Below, one piece after another: positions 36,663-47,000 of a DNA stretch of 64,000 bases (its first letter is position 1; every line of letters begins with the position of its first letter). The notes under the pieces are model-generated. The model saw only the letters and a program-made list of their open reading frames with translations. It was not told the origin of the DNA and did not search any database. The stretch comes from Telopea speciosissima (lineage: Eukaryota; Streptophyta; Magnoliopsida; Proteales; Proteaceae): the NCBI RefSeq assembly GCF_018873765.1, contig NC_057924.1, positions 6,448,001-6,512,000 of the forward strand. Direction: 5' to 3'. The position numbers and the translations under genes are program-made.

Positions 36663-38344
36663 TCCAGTAGATAAACCTGAGTTCCGTCACGAAGGGGTGA
36701 CGGGTTAGTCAACATTGGGTCATTAGTTACTTCTATTCTATTACCCTGAAACCAAACCGAAAAGGGTTCGTTCAGTTTCGGGCTGAATCATTAGTTTAGA
36801 TTGGTATGATTGGTTCGGGCCGAACTTTGATACTCTTTAACGAACCATTTTTACTTTAAGTATTGTCATGTGGCTGATCAGGTGAGGTCTAAATTTTTTC
36901 GGTCCAATAAACCCCTATGTTTGTTACTTACATAGTAAGTTTCAGCCCTATTTGAGTATACCAATTGATTAAACAAAGTTTTGGCAATTTTATGACTTTG
37001 AAAGAGTGCACAATAGTGTGGTTAGAGTATTGTAAACAAGCGTTCATGAACATGTATATAGGCATGAACAAAGGTAGACATTTACTTGATTTAGGCTATG
37101 ACTTTGACACGTGAGTAACCCAGACTATGATCAAGTATGATCTCTCTATCAAATGGTCAAAATAGCCACATCAGCTATTCACATGCCAAAAGAAAAGTGG
37201 GGTATTATTATTATTATTATTATTAATTATTTTTAAAAAGAATGCTGCCTGGTAACGTGTAGCCTGGGCCCACACACAATCCCCCTGAAATGATCGCCCT
37301 GTCCTCTACAAAATGAAAAATCTATTTCATTGATAACCCTATGCATCCTCCCTCATTGGCCCACGCTGGTGCAGGATCCAAGCAAATGGTTAGCATTCTC
37401 TGCCTTCGAAAAAAAACAAAAATTAGTTAGTAGGGGACCAGAGGTCCAGAGGAAGAGATCCCTACATAATGGGCCTAACATGGGTACCATACGAGGTGGA
37501 GCCTTAGGACATCAACCGGGGCATTATTAATTGGGCGATAAGCTTGCGCTCTTCTTCCTCTACTTATCCTTGCACCAATCTCCTTATCTCCTTAATTTAT
37601 TTGTTAATATGGATTTTAAAGTAAAAAAAAAGCTAAGCAACCTAACCTATCGAAGCGCATATATGATGACCATATCATTTCCTCTTCGTAATAAGCAAAT
37701 AACATTATAGGGTTACCTCTGATTTGATTTGAAAGCCCAAGCCCAGTCCCAATCCATAGTCTAAGCTGAGGTCCATGATAGAATTTTGAATCGGGCTAAA
37801 TATTTGGTCCACTTCCGGATCAAATCCAAGCCCATATTTGTAATGACATGAAAAGAAAGTGCAGAGATGACAACGGTCATAGGACTCATGGGTCATGAGT
37901 CATGACTACCGTACCATCACATGATCTCTCTTGCACCAACAACCAACCACCAACCATATGGTATATGACATAAATATGTTCCGAACAGAAGAGGGCAGCT
38001 GCTGTATCCGTCCGTATTGAGTTCACGATCAGAAAGCAAGTGAAAAGAGTCAGCTTTTAAGGAACAATTGATGAAATTCAGGTTAGTAGCTGTTCTAGGT
38101 CTTGACAGTTGACAGTTAAGAACTACCAGTAGAGCTGGACTGAGTTGGAGAAGAAAACCCAAAAGACTGAAAAGAGAGATCAAATTCATGAAATTTGAAT
38201 ACGAGGAAGAGTAGAGAGGAGTTGAGGTAGTTGGTCAGCTGTTTTCAGAGAAGGGCATTGCACTGCACAGCACAACACGGGTTACAGATGAGTACCATTA
38301 AAGTCCTTCTCAACCGTACGTCCCTTTCCCTCTCTCCTCGACAT
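36663..38344. other. Intergenic between SKS-like and glycine-rich genes
   Basis: It contains an ATT microsatellite at 37206-37226. Short open frames (for example 37330-37530) show no domain. No gene is recognised. Confidence 0.6.
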
Positions 38345-38355
38345 TCTATATAATT
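38345..38355 (+). promoter_or_regulatory. TATA box of the glycine-rich protein gene
   Basis: TCTATATAATT lies about 95 bases before the start codon at 38447, which leaves room for a 60-70 base leader. Confidence 0.55.
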
Positions 38356-38446
38356 AAGCCGTCCCTCAGACCCCTCAACTTCTCATCACAAACTGATCAC
38401 AACTTCATTCTTATTGGTAAGATAGATATTATACATCAAAGAAAGG

Positions 38447-39001
38447 ATGACTAGAAAGCTGCTTCTCGTTTTGCTCTTTATTGGTGCCATTCTTTGCACC
38501 ACTCATGCAAGGAACCTTGTGAAGCAACAGGGTTCCTTTGAGGAGGAGAAGACTTTCTTCCGTAGATATGGTGGTGGGTTAGGTGGCGGTGGTGGAGTTG
38601 GAGGTGGTGCTGGTGGTGGAGGTGCAGGTGGTGGACTGGGTGGTGGTTCAGGAGCTGGGCTTGGTGGAGGAACTGGACTTGGAGGTGGAGCCGGTGGAGG
38701 AGCAGGTGCAGGTGGTGGACTGGGTGGCGGTGCAGGAGCTGGGATTGGTGGAGGAGCTGGACTTGGAGGTGGCGCCGGTGGAGGTGCAGGTGGTGGCGCA
38801 GGAGCTGGGATTGGTGGAGGAGCTGGACTAGGAGGTGGCGTCGGTGGTGGTGCAGGAGCTGGGCTTGGTGGAGGAGCTGGACTTGGAGGTGGTGCTGGTG
38901 CCGGTGGTGGTGCTGGTGGTGGAGGAGCTGGACTTGGAGGTGGTGCTGGTGCCGGTGGTGGTGCTGGTGGTGGAGGAGGTGTAGGTGGTGGACTCCCTTG
39001 A
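38447..39001 (+). CDS. Secreted glycine-rich cell wall structural protein
   Basis: A single-exon gene of 184 residues. Residues 1-21 are a clear signal peptide (hydrophobic LLLVLLFIGAIL ending near THA). A short charged segment follows (residues 22-41, NLVKQQGSFEEEKTFFRRY) and then about 140 residues of Gly-rich repeats built from GAGIGGGAGLGGG and GGGAGAGLGGGAG units, as in class I glycine-rich proteins of plant walls. The protein is expected to be exported and to form part of the wall matrix. The DNA repeats (GGTGGAGGAGCTGG-type) keep other frames open, including long Pro/Ala and His/Leu frames on the minus strand; these are shadows. Glycine-repeat number probably varies between individuals. 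Confidence 0.9.
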   Translation: MTRKLLLVLLFIGAILCTTHARNLVKQQGSFEEEKTFFRRYGGGLGGGGGVGGGAGGGGAGGGLGGGSGAGLGGGTGLGGGAGGGAGAGGGLGGGAGAGIGGGAGLGGGAGGGAGGGAGAGIGGGAGLGGGVGGGAGAGLGGGAGLGGGAGAGGGAGGGGAGLGGGAGAGGGAGGGGGVGGGLP

Positions 39002-39185
39002 GCACTCCAAAACAAAGCTGTCTCTTGTGTTAAACCATAACTCGTTTCCGTCTATTTTCCTCTCACAAAATAATCATCGATGTACCATGTAGTAATAATG
39101 TTGTTCTTAGATGTGGCTTACGTGTGACGTGTCCTTCCATTATTTATTACAAATGTGCTTTTGGACATTTCGGTTTAAACTCTAA

Positions 39186-39299
39186 AGTAGGACTGTAAAT
39201 AATGGATAACTGAAAATCAAAATTCGCATCTATATCCTTTTAGGGATATCCGTATTCATCTAGAGATATCCGAAAAAAAAAATTTCGAATACACCTCTA
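39186..39299 (+). repeat. TAGGxxTGTAAA-type MITE-like repeat
   Basis: Starts TAGGACTGTAAATAATGGAT and includes AGGGATATCCGTATTC and AGAGATATCCG, shared with the repeats at 46787-46917 and 51711-51800. The right end is not clear. It abuts the copia relic. Confidence 0.6.
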
Positions 39300-39425
39300 C
39301 CATGCCACTACTACTACCACCACCACCACTCCCTTCTTGGCCCCACCATAGTCTCGGCCATTGATTGGCATCAAAGGTTAGGCCATCCCTCTGCCCAGCG
39401 CTTGTAGCAGGTTTTCCCTCGGTCC

Positions 39426-41500
39426 TTGATTCGTTCTACTGATGTTTCTTCTCTGTGTGATGTGTGCTGTTGTTCCAAATCGCATAGGCTGCCTTTTTCT
39501 ACTTCTTCTTCTACTTGCAATGCTCCATTAGAGCTCATACATAGCGATGTCTGGGGTCCAGCCCCTGTAGTTTCCTTTGATAAATTCAGATATTATGTGT
39601 CATTCATTGATGATTTTACACACTATTGCTGGATTTACCCTTTGTGTAATAAATCTGATTTACTGGCAGTGTTAACTCGTTTTAAAGCACTTGTTGAAAA
39701 TTATTTCCAGCGCTCAATCAAAAATTTTCAATCTGATGGGGAGGGGGAGTTCTGTAAGCTTGATCCCTATCTTAGTGCTCATGGGATCTCTCACAGATTC
39801 TCTTGTCCACATACTCAAGAGCAAAATGGCAAGGTTGAGCGTAAGCATCGCCACATCGTTGAATCTGCTCTATCTCTGCTTCACCAAGCAGGTTTACCTG
39901 ATGTATTTTGGTCTGTGGCCTTTCAAACCAGTGTCTATCTTATGAATAGAGTTTCCCTCTCAACCTTGGGTGGTATCTCTCTCTCTTGAGTCCCTCTTTG
40001 GCACTAAGCCGGAGTACAACACCCTGCGTGTCTTCGGCTGCTTGTGCTATCCATGGCTGCGGCCTTATGCCAAGCACAAGCTTTCTCCTCGATCTAGACC
40101 TTGTATCTTTATTGGATACTCCCCATCTCACAAAGGGTATCGATGTTTTGATCCTCTTAACTTCTCGCATATTCGTGTCTCGCCATGTAGTATTTGATGA
40201 ACAGGTGTTCCCTTATGCTACTATGGTGTCCTCCAGGCCACCACCCATTTCTATATCTTCTTGGCTTTTCTCTGTTCCACCGGTTATTCTTCCTTGCTCT
40301 TCCACGGACTCTTCTGAGATGCTTACTAATGGTCATGCTCCTGTTGGGCCTGCTACTGACGGATTTGTATTTGGATCATATAGCCCTATGATTGATGATG
40401 GGCCTGCTGGGCCTCAGTCCATTAATGAGCCTATAGCCACCGTTGACACAAATCCATTAATAAACGAGGGCACCACAACCACGTTTGACCCGCTTCAAAC
40501 TGTTGACACTGTTGGCCCTGCTGCCACTGTTGATCCAGGCCCACCTGTGGCCCAGCGACATCATATGATAACTCGTTCATCCACGGGCTCTCTTAAGCCT
40601 TGTCGCAGACTCAATCTGGTTGCCACAGATTCGGATGATGTTGTACCTACTTGTTATAGTCAGGCCTGTAAACTCCAGCATTGGCGCAAGGCCATGGAAG
40701 AAGAATTCAATGCATTACTTAAAAATGGTACTTGGATTCTGGTTCCTCATTCCCCATCGCAAAACATTATTGGGTGTAAATGGGTGTTTCGGGTTAAGCG
40801 TAATCCGGATGGCACTGTTGCTCGATACAAAGGCCGCTTAGTAGCTAAAGGTTTTAATCAACGCCCAGGCTTTGATTTTGGTGGGACTTTTAGTCCTGTT
40901 GTGAAGCCAACTACGATTCGGCTTGTGCTTTCTCTAGCCGTTACACATCACTGGCCCATTCGCCAGTTGGACGTCTCAAATGCCTTTTTGCATGGTGATC
41001 TCACTAAATCCGTGTATATGACACAACCACCTGGCTTTGTGGATCCATGTCAGCCTGATCATGTATGTCTTCTCTAGCACACTTTCACTTGGGTAGGGTA
41101 CAACCCTCTCTGATGGCACACTCTATCGCAAGACAGTTGGGAGCCTACAATACTTGGCTATTACTAGACCTGATATTGGTTTCGTGGTAAACTGTGTTGC
41201 ACAGTTTATGCATGCGCCGACAGATGTACATTGGTCTGCTGTAAAAAGAATCCTTCGTTATCTTTGTGGAACTTGGGCCCATGGCTTGTTTTTTGGCACC
41301 AAATCTACAATCTCTTTGTCAGCCTATTCCGACGCTGACTGGGCCGGTTGTCCTGATGATCGGCATTCAACCACTGGCTACAGTATATTTTTTGGCTCGC
41401 ATCTCATCTCGTGGGTATCTTGCAAGCAGCGTACCGTTTCTCGATTTTCCACAGAGGCTGAATATCGAGCTGTGGCAACTACAGTCATTGAACTGGTCTA
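39426..41500 (+). pseudogene. Copia integrase / partial RT / RNase H
   Basis: The integrase retains its three catalytic motifs, HSDVWGP (Asp), FQSDGEGEF (Asp) and QNGKVERKHR (Glu), then shifts frame near 39985. The C-terminal [15 protein letters not shown] is in another frame and ends in a stop at 40197. The RT N-terminus ([51 protein letters not shown]) is open at 40650-41077. RNase H (SAYSDADWAGCPDDRHSTTG, SFSTEAEYRA-like) is open to a TAG at 41499 where other elements have Trp. Homology continues after it to LTKSLPR near 41730. It is non-functional. Confidence 0.88.
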
Positions 41501-41797
41501 GCTATGTTCTTTACTTGGGGAGCTTGATGTATCTCTCTAGACTCCACCTACTCTTTGGTCTGACAATGTAGGTGCGACTTGTCTCACGGCTAATTCAATT
41601 TTCCACTCCAGGACGAAACATATTGAGATAGACCATCACTATGTTCGTGAGCTTGTGGCCCACAAACGTCTCAATGTTTGGTATGTGTCCACAGTGGATC
41701 AGGTGGCCGATATCCTCACCAAGAGTCTCCCACGTACTTGCTACCTTTCTCTATGGACCAAGCTTGGGGTCGTGGACCCGCTTTGCTTGCGGGGGCG

Positions 41798-41950
41798 TGT
41801 AAAGGAGAAGGGTTCTATAAGTTAGACTAGTTATGTGTAACTGTCAATAAGTCCAAAATCTTCTAGATGTGTGTACATTCAATTATTGTACAAGCCTATA
41901 TATACTGTAATACTTGATTAATAAAATCATGCGAAATATATTTCATAACA
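41798..41950 (+). repeat. Putative copia 3' LTR or LTR fragment
   Basis: It begins TGTAAAGGAGAAGG right after a GCGGGGGCG tract and ends TTTCATAACA at 41950, with a polyadenylation-like AATAAAATC near 41921. No second copy exists in the window, so the boundaries are inferred from TG..CA ends only. Confidence 0.5.
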
Positions 41951-43920
41951 CCAACACCCTCCCAAAGAAATATAAAGAATATATTCTCAGAAATTGAACT
42001 ATCAAATGAATTTTTTACTCTTGAAATATTTTAGATTAATGCAAAAATTTTTAATCTGAAACATTTAAAAAAAAAAATAAAAAAATCATAATGAAGCAAT
42101 TCACTTCATTCCCCATAACGCTAGGAAAAATTACCCTTACACACATTATACACATAATATATGAATTTAATTACTCCAATTCTTAAGTGTATAACCACTA
42201 CTCTTAGAATTTACTCATTATGGTCAATCCAAACCAATCCCTATATATCCAATGATCAAACTTGTCAAATCACTCTTTCATATAACAAAATTAACCATGC
42301 CCGTCCAGAAAGTTCTCTTAACCCAGAAACTTTTTGTTTTTTATTGGGTTAATTTGGTTTTTTTTTTTCTTTCAATTTTAACCTATTTTGAAACACCGTT
42401 GAAAGACTTTTCGTAAAATTGTGTTATAATTGCTAACAAACACTTTTGGCAACACGATAAGCAAACAGTATCTCTTTCTCTTTATTAAAAAAGTAAGCCC
42501 AATTGTTTGACGCATTGGACAAAAATATGGGCCAAGTCTTGTTTCTCTCTTTATAAAAGGCGAGCGTGTTTATCCACGAAGAATCATTTTAAATAATCTG
42601 TATGTGTGACAAAACTACTTATGGCTTTTGGCAAAGCCATGCACAACCACACACACACTCTCTCTCTCTCTCTCTGTCCCAATTACTCTTTACAAAAGAT
42701 AAGGAAAGTGTGGTTTTCCAGTAAAAGAGTGTCATGATCACCATAAAATACTTTAGTGGGCATTCGTCATATGCATATGTCAATGAGTATTCGTCATATG
42801 CAGATGTCTATTAATATTTTGAAGTGCATTAATTATTGCTGTTCTTTCTCTTGTAATCCAATGGTCACCATTCCGTGAAAGAGAAATGTGAAATGGAGAC
42901 ATTTGAGGTCAAGGTCAGGGACCTCATCTAAGCGCAACTACGTGATTCACGTCTTTTGTAATCCAATCTACGTCTCCATTCAGAGAAAGAAATGATTCTC
43001 TGTCAAAAATAGAGAATTTTTTTTTATGTAAAAAAAAATAGAGATAGAGACATTTTAGGTCAAGGTCAAGGTCCTCATTAAAGCTCAACATCGTGATTCC
43101 CTAGTCCTTGCTCTTTTTATTCGGTTTTGTTGCGGTGCGATTTACATTTTGATAAAGTGAAAATCAAAATCGAATTGAATAAGAATCAATCAAAATCAGA
43201 ATTATTTTGCATATAGTTCGATTTTATCGATTTTTATTCAATTTTTTTTATCCGATTCATAATCAGTTTACATACGGCTTGTGTAGTGTCGGTTTTAAGA
43301 AACAATAGTGAAGACAAGCTTTTCAAGGCCTATGTGATTTTTTTTAAAAAAAAATCTCATCTTCACTCGTTCTTTTCCTTTTCTATTCTTTATTTTTCCA
43401 TTTTTTTTCTTCTCCACTCTCACATTCTCACATGATAACAAATTATTTCTTCTATTAGAAAGTAGGGTTTTGTTAATCCATTTTAACATTATCCAGCATT
43501 TTCAATTCATACATGAACAAATATAATATATAGTTAATCAAAGATGTTTTACTTATTTTATGTTTCAAGTATAATGTAATAATTATGTTTTTCAAATTAA
43601 TTATTATGTTCTTAATTAATCCAATTGATACATGAGCTAGTATTTGAGTAAGAGGTACCTGTTTCTATTCGATTTTTCCAGGTATCGGACTCGGGATCGG
43701 TCAAAATCATCCTAGACCGGCCAAAAATGACAAAAATTCAGGCTTTATGGGGCTGGTTATTGTATCCATAAAAAATATTAAAAAAATAAAAAACAATTCT
43801 AAAAAAACGATAATCACTATTTTTTCAACTTCCCTAATCCCTAATTTTTTGTTGAGCTTATCTAATCCCTATTTTTGTATTGAGCTTATTTTTTTCACCT
43901 CCTCAACCATATCTACTATT

Positions 43921-44366
43921 AGGCCTGTAAATGGAATGGATTCGGCTCGAATACGGATCGGATGTGATCAAATCCGAATATTCCCTGATCGAATATAGAT
44001 ACATCTAAACAGATTCAGATGCGAATCAAATTTGGATTTTCAGCCAGCCGTTTACATCTTTGCCTTGTGTAACCTGGACCTTTCTCCCCCTAGCAGATTC
44101 AATTCACTCGCAATCCATATCTCTTAGAACATGATTCTCTTTTCCTCATATTCTAGAACCTGCTGAAATCTTAAAACATCCTCAAGATCATTATTTACTT
44201 AATTTTTTTATTATTAAGTATTCAGATATTTTTTTTTCGGACGGGTCTTAACGGAGTATTCGGATTTTTTTCAGATATCTCTGAATGAATAACGATGTCC
44301 CTAAATGAATATGCATGCGGATCGAATTCCAATTTCTAGTTATCGATCCATTTATAGCCTTGCCTA
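43921..44366. mobile_element. MITE-like element with TGTAAATGGA ends
   Basis: Left end TAGGCCTGTAAATGGA and right end TCCATTTATAGCCTTGCCTA form imperfect inverted repeats 446 bases apart. The interior has GAATACGGATCGGATG and its inverse-like GGATCGAATTCC near the other end. No coding sequence is present. The target duplication is unclear. Confidence 0.5.
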
Positions 44367-45295
44367 CTACCGCCATTATCTAAAAGAAATCCAATTTTAA
44401 TTCCTAAAAAAATGGTAAGGTCCCCCCGTAAGATCTCTCCCTTTTATCTCGCGCATTTGAAGCTCCCAAATCTCCAAATCAGGGAGTGAAAGGCTAGGAC
44501 GAAGAAGAATTGGAAAACTTGGGTTTTAAAACCCTAACTACCTTAAGCAGATCTAAGTTTAAATGGAATGAAATATTCTCTTACTCGATTCCCCATTCAG
44601 AAACGGTAAGATCCCTCCCCCCCCCCCCCTCTTTTTCTTGTAGATTTGAGTCTCCCAAATCTGTGAACCACGATTTGAAAGGCTTTGGATGAAGAACGAA
44701 GGTAGAAATATAGGCTTTAAACCCTTCTCTTGAAGTCATGCGTATTGGATCAGATTGCCTGATTCGAACGGGTTATTTGATCCAGTTACCGATTCACAAA
44801 ATTAAACTTGGTCAGGATCGCTCTAATATTGGGATCAACTACGACCGATACCGATTCGAGATTATGAACCATGGATGGGGGACAAAGACCCGATTTTATA
44901 TTTTGTTATATAGCCATAACTATGAATTATTTAATAATAGTTTTTTTAATATTTGTATATTCCCTTAAAGAATGGATCCTTAATTCTAAGCATCACTATA
45001 TCTAATGAAGTATATGCTTCACTATTTTGTCATTTGGTAGTACATGTATAGGTCTATGTGATAGAGGACCCCGCATACATCTCAATAGGCAAATTTTAGT
45101 CTAAAGTAAATAAGGAAAGTTGCTCAAACTCAAATTCAATATTTTAGTAAAATTATCAAAATGCTATCACGAAAATATAAACATGACATCTTTTATAATT
45201 TTAGCTACCTCCTCTACTCATTTTAAACTGAAATTATACCAATGAGATTCTTGTCCGGTCCTCTATCACATGGACTAACTATCTTCATGTTACCA

Positions 45296-45490
45296 CACAT
45301 ACACAAAGAAAAACAAAAAAGATTTTGATCTCCACACACTGATACTAATCCAACGGCCAGCATCTACTTAAAACCCTAATGACAAGTTTTCACACTGCAC
45401 CACACTGAAGTGAGTCGTTGATCTGAACCACACTGCACATGAATTAGCTAGTACTGTTGGTCCACCTGATTCAGTGGTGCGTGGGTGACT
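45296..45490. repeat. NHL 3'-flank segment also found at 59217-59500
   Basis: Shared phrases are GATCTCCACACACTGATA, TAATCCAACG with CCA, ATCTACTTAAA, and CATGAATTAGCTAGT followed by TTGGTCCAC. Both lie on the 3' side of NHL genes, so this is flanking sequence of a duplicated module. Confidence 0.8.
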
Positions 45491-45521
45491 GAAACCGATC
45501 CTGTACATGCATCATCATCAG

Positions 45522-46328
45522 TTACGCACGCATGCAATTCTGATAATATGAGTTTGATGAGGATTTGCATTCCCTAGGACCTCTACTCGGAGTTGGAATC
45601 TTCTCCCCATCTCCATGCTTTAATTTCTTGCTACTCGGACTCGAAAGCCTCAGAATTCCAATCTTGTATACTCCGCCTTCATAGACTCGCTCCACTTGGA
45701 AGTAACCTTCCACATTCATCTCGTGTTGACCTGTCATCCTTCCCATTATATCATAATACCTCAACCTCGTCGCTACAACCACATAAAATTCTTCCCCAAT
45801 CGAGTTCTTTAATTTCCCCTCCAATTCTTTATTTTCTTCCCAATTAATCGTCACGTTCGGATAGTATTCCTCTTCCTTGTTATGGTACCCTTGATGGAAC
45901 CCATCTGCCAAAGCATTCCCAACAGCCACGACGGTGTAGTTGCCGGATCCGCCGCTGTAGCTGCTGGAGCTGCTGTAGCTACTAGAGCTGCTGGAACTGC
46001 TGTAGCTGCCGGAGCTGCTGGAACTGCTGGAACTGCTATAACTGCTGGAGCTGCTGTAGCTGCCGGAGCCGTTGTTGTCGTACATATAATGAAATAGAGT
46101 GACATTGAAGACATCGTAGTGAATTTCTTTGTCCATGTTGGGGTTCTTTGGATAGAATTTGATGTATACGGTCGTCTTGCCTGTGATATTGACTCGGCAG
46201 TCTTCAAGGAAAATAACTGGTTTGGAAGGAAGAAGGCTGAGCCACAAGAAGAGAATGGTGACTATTAGGGTGAAAGTGAAGCCTATGCAACACCGGCGGC
46301 AGCTGGTCAACAGAGACACCGATTCCAT
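45522..46328 (-). CDS. LEA2/NHL-type membrane protein with Ser-rich insert
   Basis: A single-exon gene of 268 residues. Start chosen at 46328 (MESVSLL), because it aligns with the MESLSE start of the paralogue at 52898-53521. An in-frame ATG at 46442 would add 38 poorly conserved residues. Residues 9-13 are CRRCC, followed by a transmembrane helix (about 14-34, GFTFTLIVTILFLWLSLLP) and a LEA2-like domain (VIFLEDCRVNI, FYPKNPNMDKEIHYDVFNVTLF, VGNALADGFHQGY, YYDIMGRMTGQHEMNVEGYF). These features match NDR1/HIN1-like proteins, single-pass membrane proteins linked to defence and stress. Unusual is a Ser/Tyr/Gly-only insert at about residues 88-130, absent from the paralogue. The C-terminal tail from about 232 is also extra. 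It is divergent to the DUF4220 gene at 47001. Confidence 0.85.
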   Translation of the reverse strand: MESVSLLTSCRRCCIGFTFTLIVTILFLWLSLLPSKPVIFLEDCRVNITGKTTVYIKFYPKNPNMDKEIHYDVFNVTLFHYMYDNNGSGSYSSSSSYSSSSSSSSSGSYSSSSSSSSYSSSSSYSGGSGNYTVVAVGNALADGFHQGYHNKEEEYYPNVTINWEENKELEGKLKNSIGEEFYVVVATRLRYYDIMGRMTGQHEMNVEGYFQVERVYEGGVYKIGILRLSSPSSKKLKHGDGEKIPTPSRGPRECKSSSNSYYQNCMRA

Positions 46329-46786
46329 TATCTCAAAACCAGTACTTTGAGGAGGAGCTAGGAAGAGAAGGAAGTGTATGGATGGGAATATAACGAAAGA
46401 AGAAATTATTGTGAACAACTTTTGGTGGTAGGTAGGACCCATGGTTACCTTTATCTTTATTTATAATAATTGGCAAGACTGAAGACTCTCAAGTCTAAAG
46501 CGCATATCAATAATTGAGAGAGATCGGTAGAGAGTTGGCCTTAAAACTACGATACCCGAAATTTCAGAATTTGATTCTCATTCATATTTGTGTACTGGTA
46601 TTCAAATTTTATTCGAAGGATTCAGAAAAAAATTATCCGATTCGAATAAATATCCAACTAATGATATAGAGGGTATTTGAAGATTCAACTGTATCTAAAG
46701 AATGAAAAAATAAGAATTATAAGACTAAAACATCGTTTGAGAGTGAATCGCATTCGGTGGAAGGAGAAAGGTCTGGGTTACACAAC

Positions 46787-46917
46787 CAGAGATGTAAATG
46801 GATAGTTGAAACCCGAATTCGATTCGTATCCATTAATCGTATCTATTTAGGGATATCCGTATTTGACAGGGACAATATGTGGATCCGATCATTACATCCG
46901 ATCAGTTTACATCCCTA
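46787..46917. mobile_element. 131-bp MITE-like repeat in the NHL-DUF4220 promoter region
   Basis: The ends CAGAGATGTAAAT and GTTTACATCCCTA are inverted repeats. The interior has AGGGATATCCGTATT, shared with the repeats at 39186, 51711 and the right edge. It lies only about 85 bases before the DUF4220 start codon. No target duplication is obvious. Confidence 0.65.
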
Positions 46918-47000
46918 CTTAAAAGCCCCAAGGTGGAAGCTCGAGAGTAGACAGAAAGACTCTCGATCAGGAGGAGGAGTAGCAAAGTAAGCAGCAAGAA

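Larger units (their letters stand above)
39300..41950 (+). mobile_element. Ty1-copia relic lacking 5' LTR and RT core
   Basis: Coding order on the plus strand is GAG-pre-integrase (WHQRLGHPS near 39365), integrase, N-terminal reverse transcriptase, then a jump straight to RNase H, a PPT-like GGGGG and an LTR-like terminus. The 5' LTR, gag and protease are missing. The reverse transcriptase reads to [14 protein letters not shown] and breaks at about 41075. The segment with the YVDD active site is deleted and RNase H resumes near 41110 (DGTLYRKTVGSLQYL). Confidence 0.88.
41951..45521. other. Intergenic, repeat-bearing
   Basis: There is a CT microsatellite near 42655-42676 and a tandem pair around GGTCAAGGTCAGGGACCTCAT (42907) and GGTCAAGGTCAAGGTCCTCAT (43059), 150 bases apart. 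A MITE-like unit runs from TAGGCCTGTAAATGGA (43921) to TCCATTTATAGCCTTGCCTA (44347-44366). GATCCGATTCGAT-rich stretches lie near 43650-43740 and 44740-44870. No gene is recognised. Confidence 0.5.

Noticed and set aside
38478..39015. Long minus-strand frames opposite the glycine-rich gene (Pro/Ala-rich and His/Leu-rich, 170-175 codons)
   Set aside because: They mirror the GGT/GGA repeat of the real gene. The plus-strand frame has a signal peptide, TATA box and family match; the others have none.
45851..46207. 118-codon Ala/Val-rich frame inside NHL copy 1
   Set aside because: Shadow frame of the AGC/AGT Ser repeat in the real gene.
46329..46442. Upstream in-frame extension of NHL copy 1 (38 residues, hydrophobic)
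   Set aside because: Not present in the paralogue, and a TATA-like TATAAATA lies just upstream of 46442, which would leave little leader. The 46328 start aligns with copy 2.
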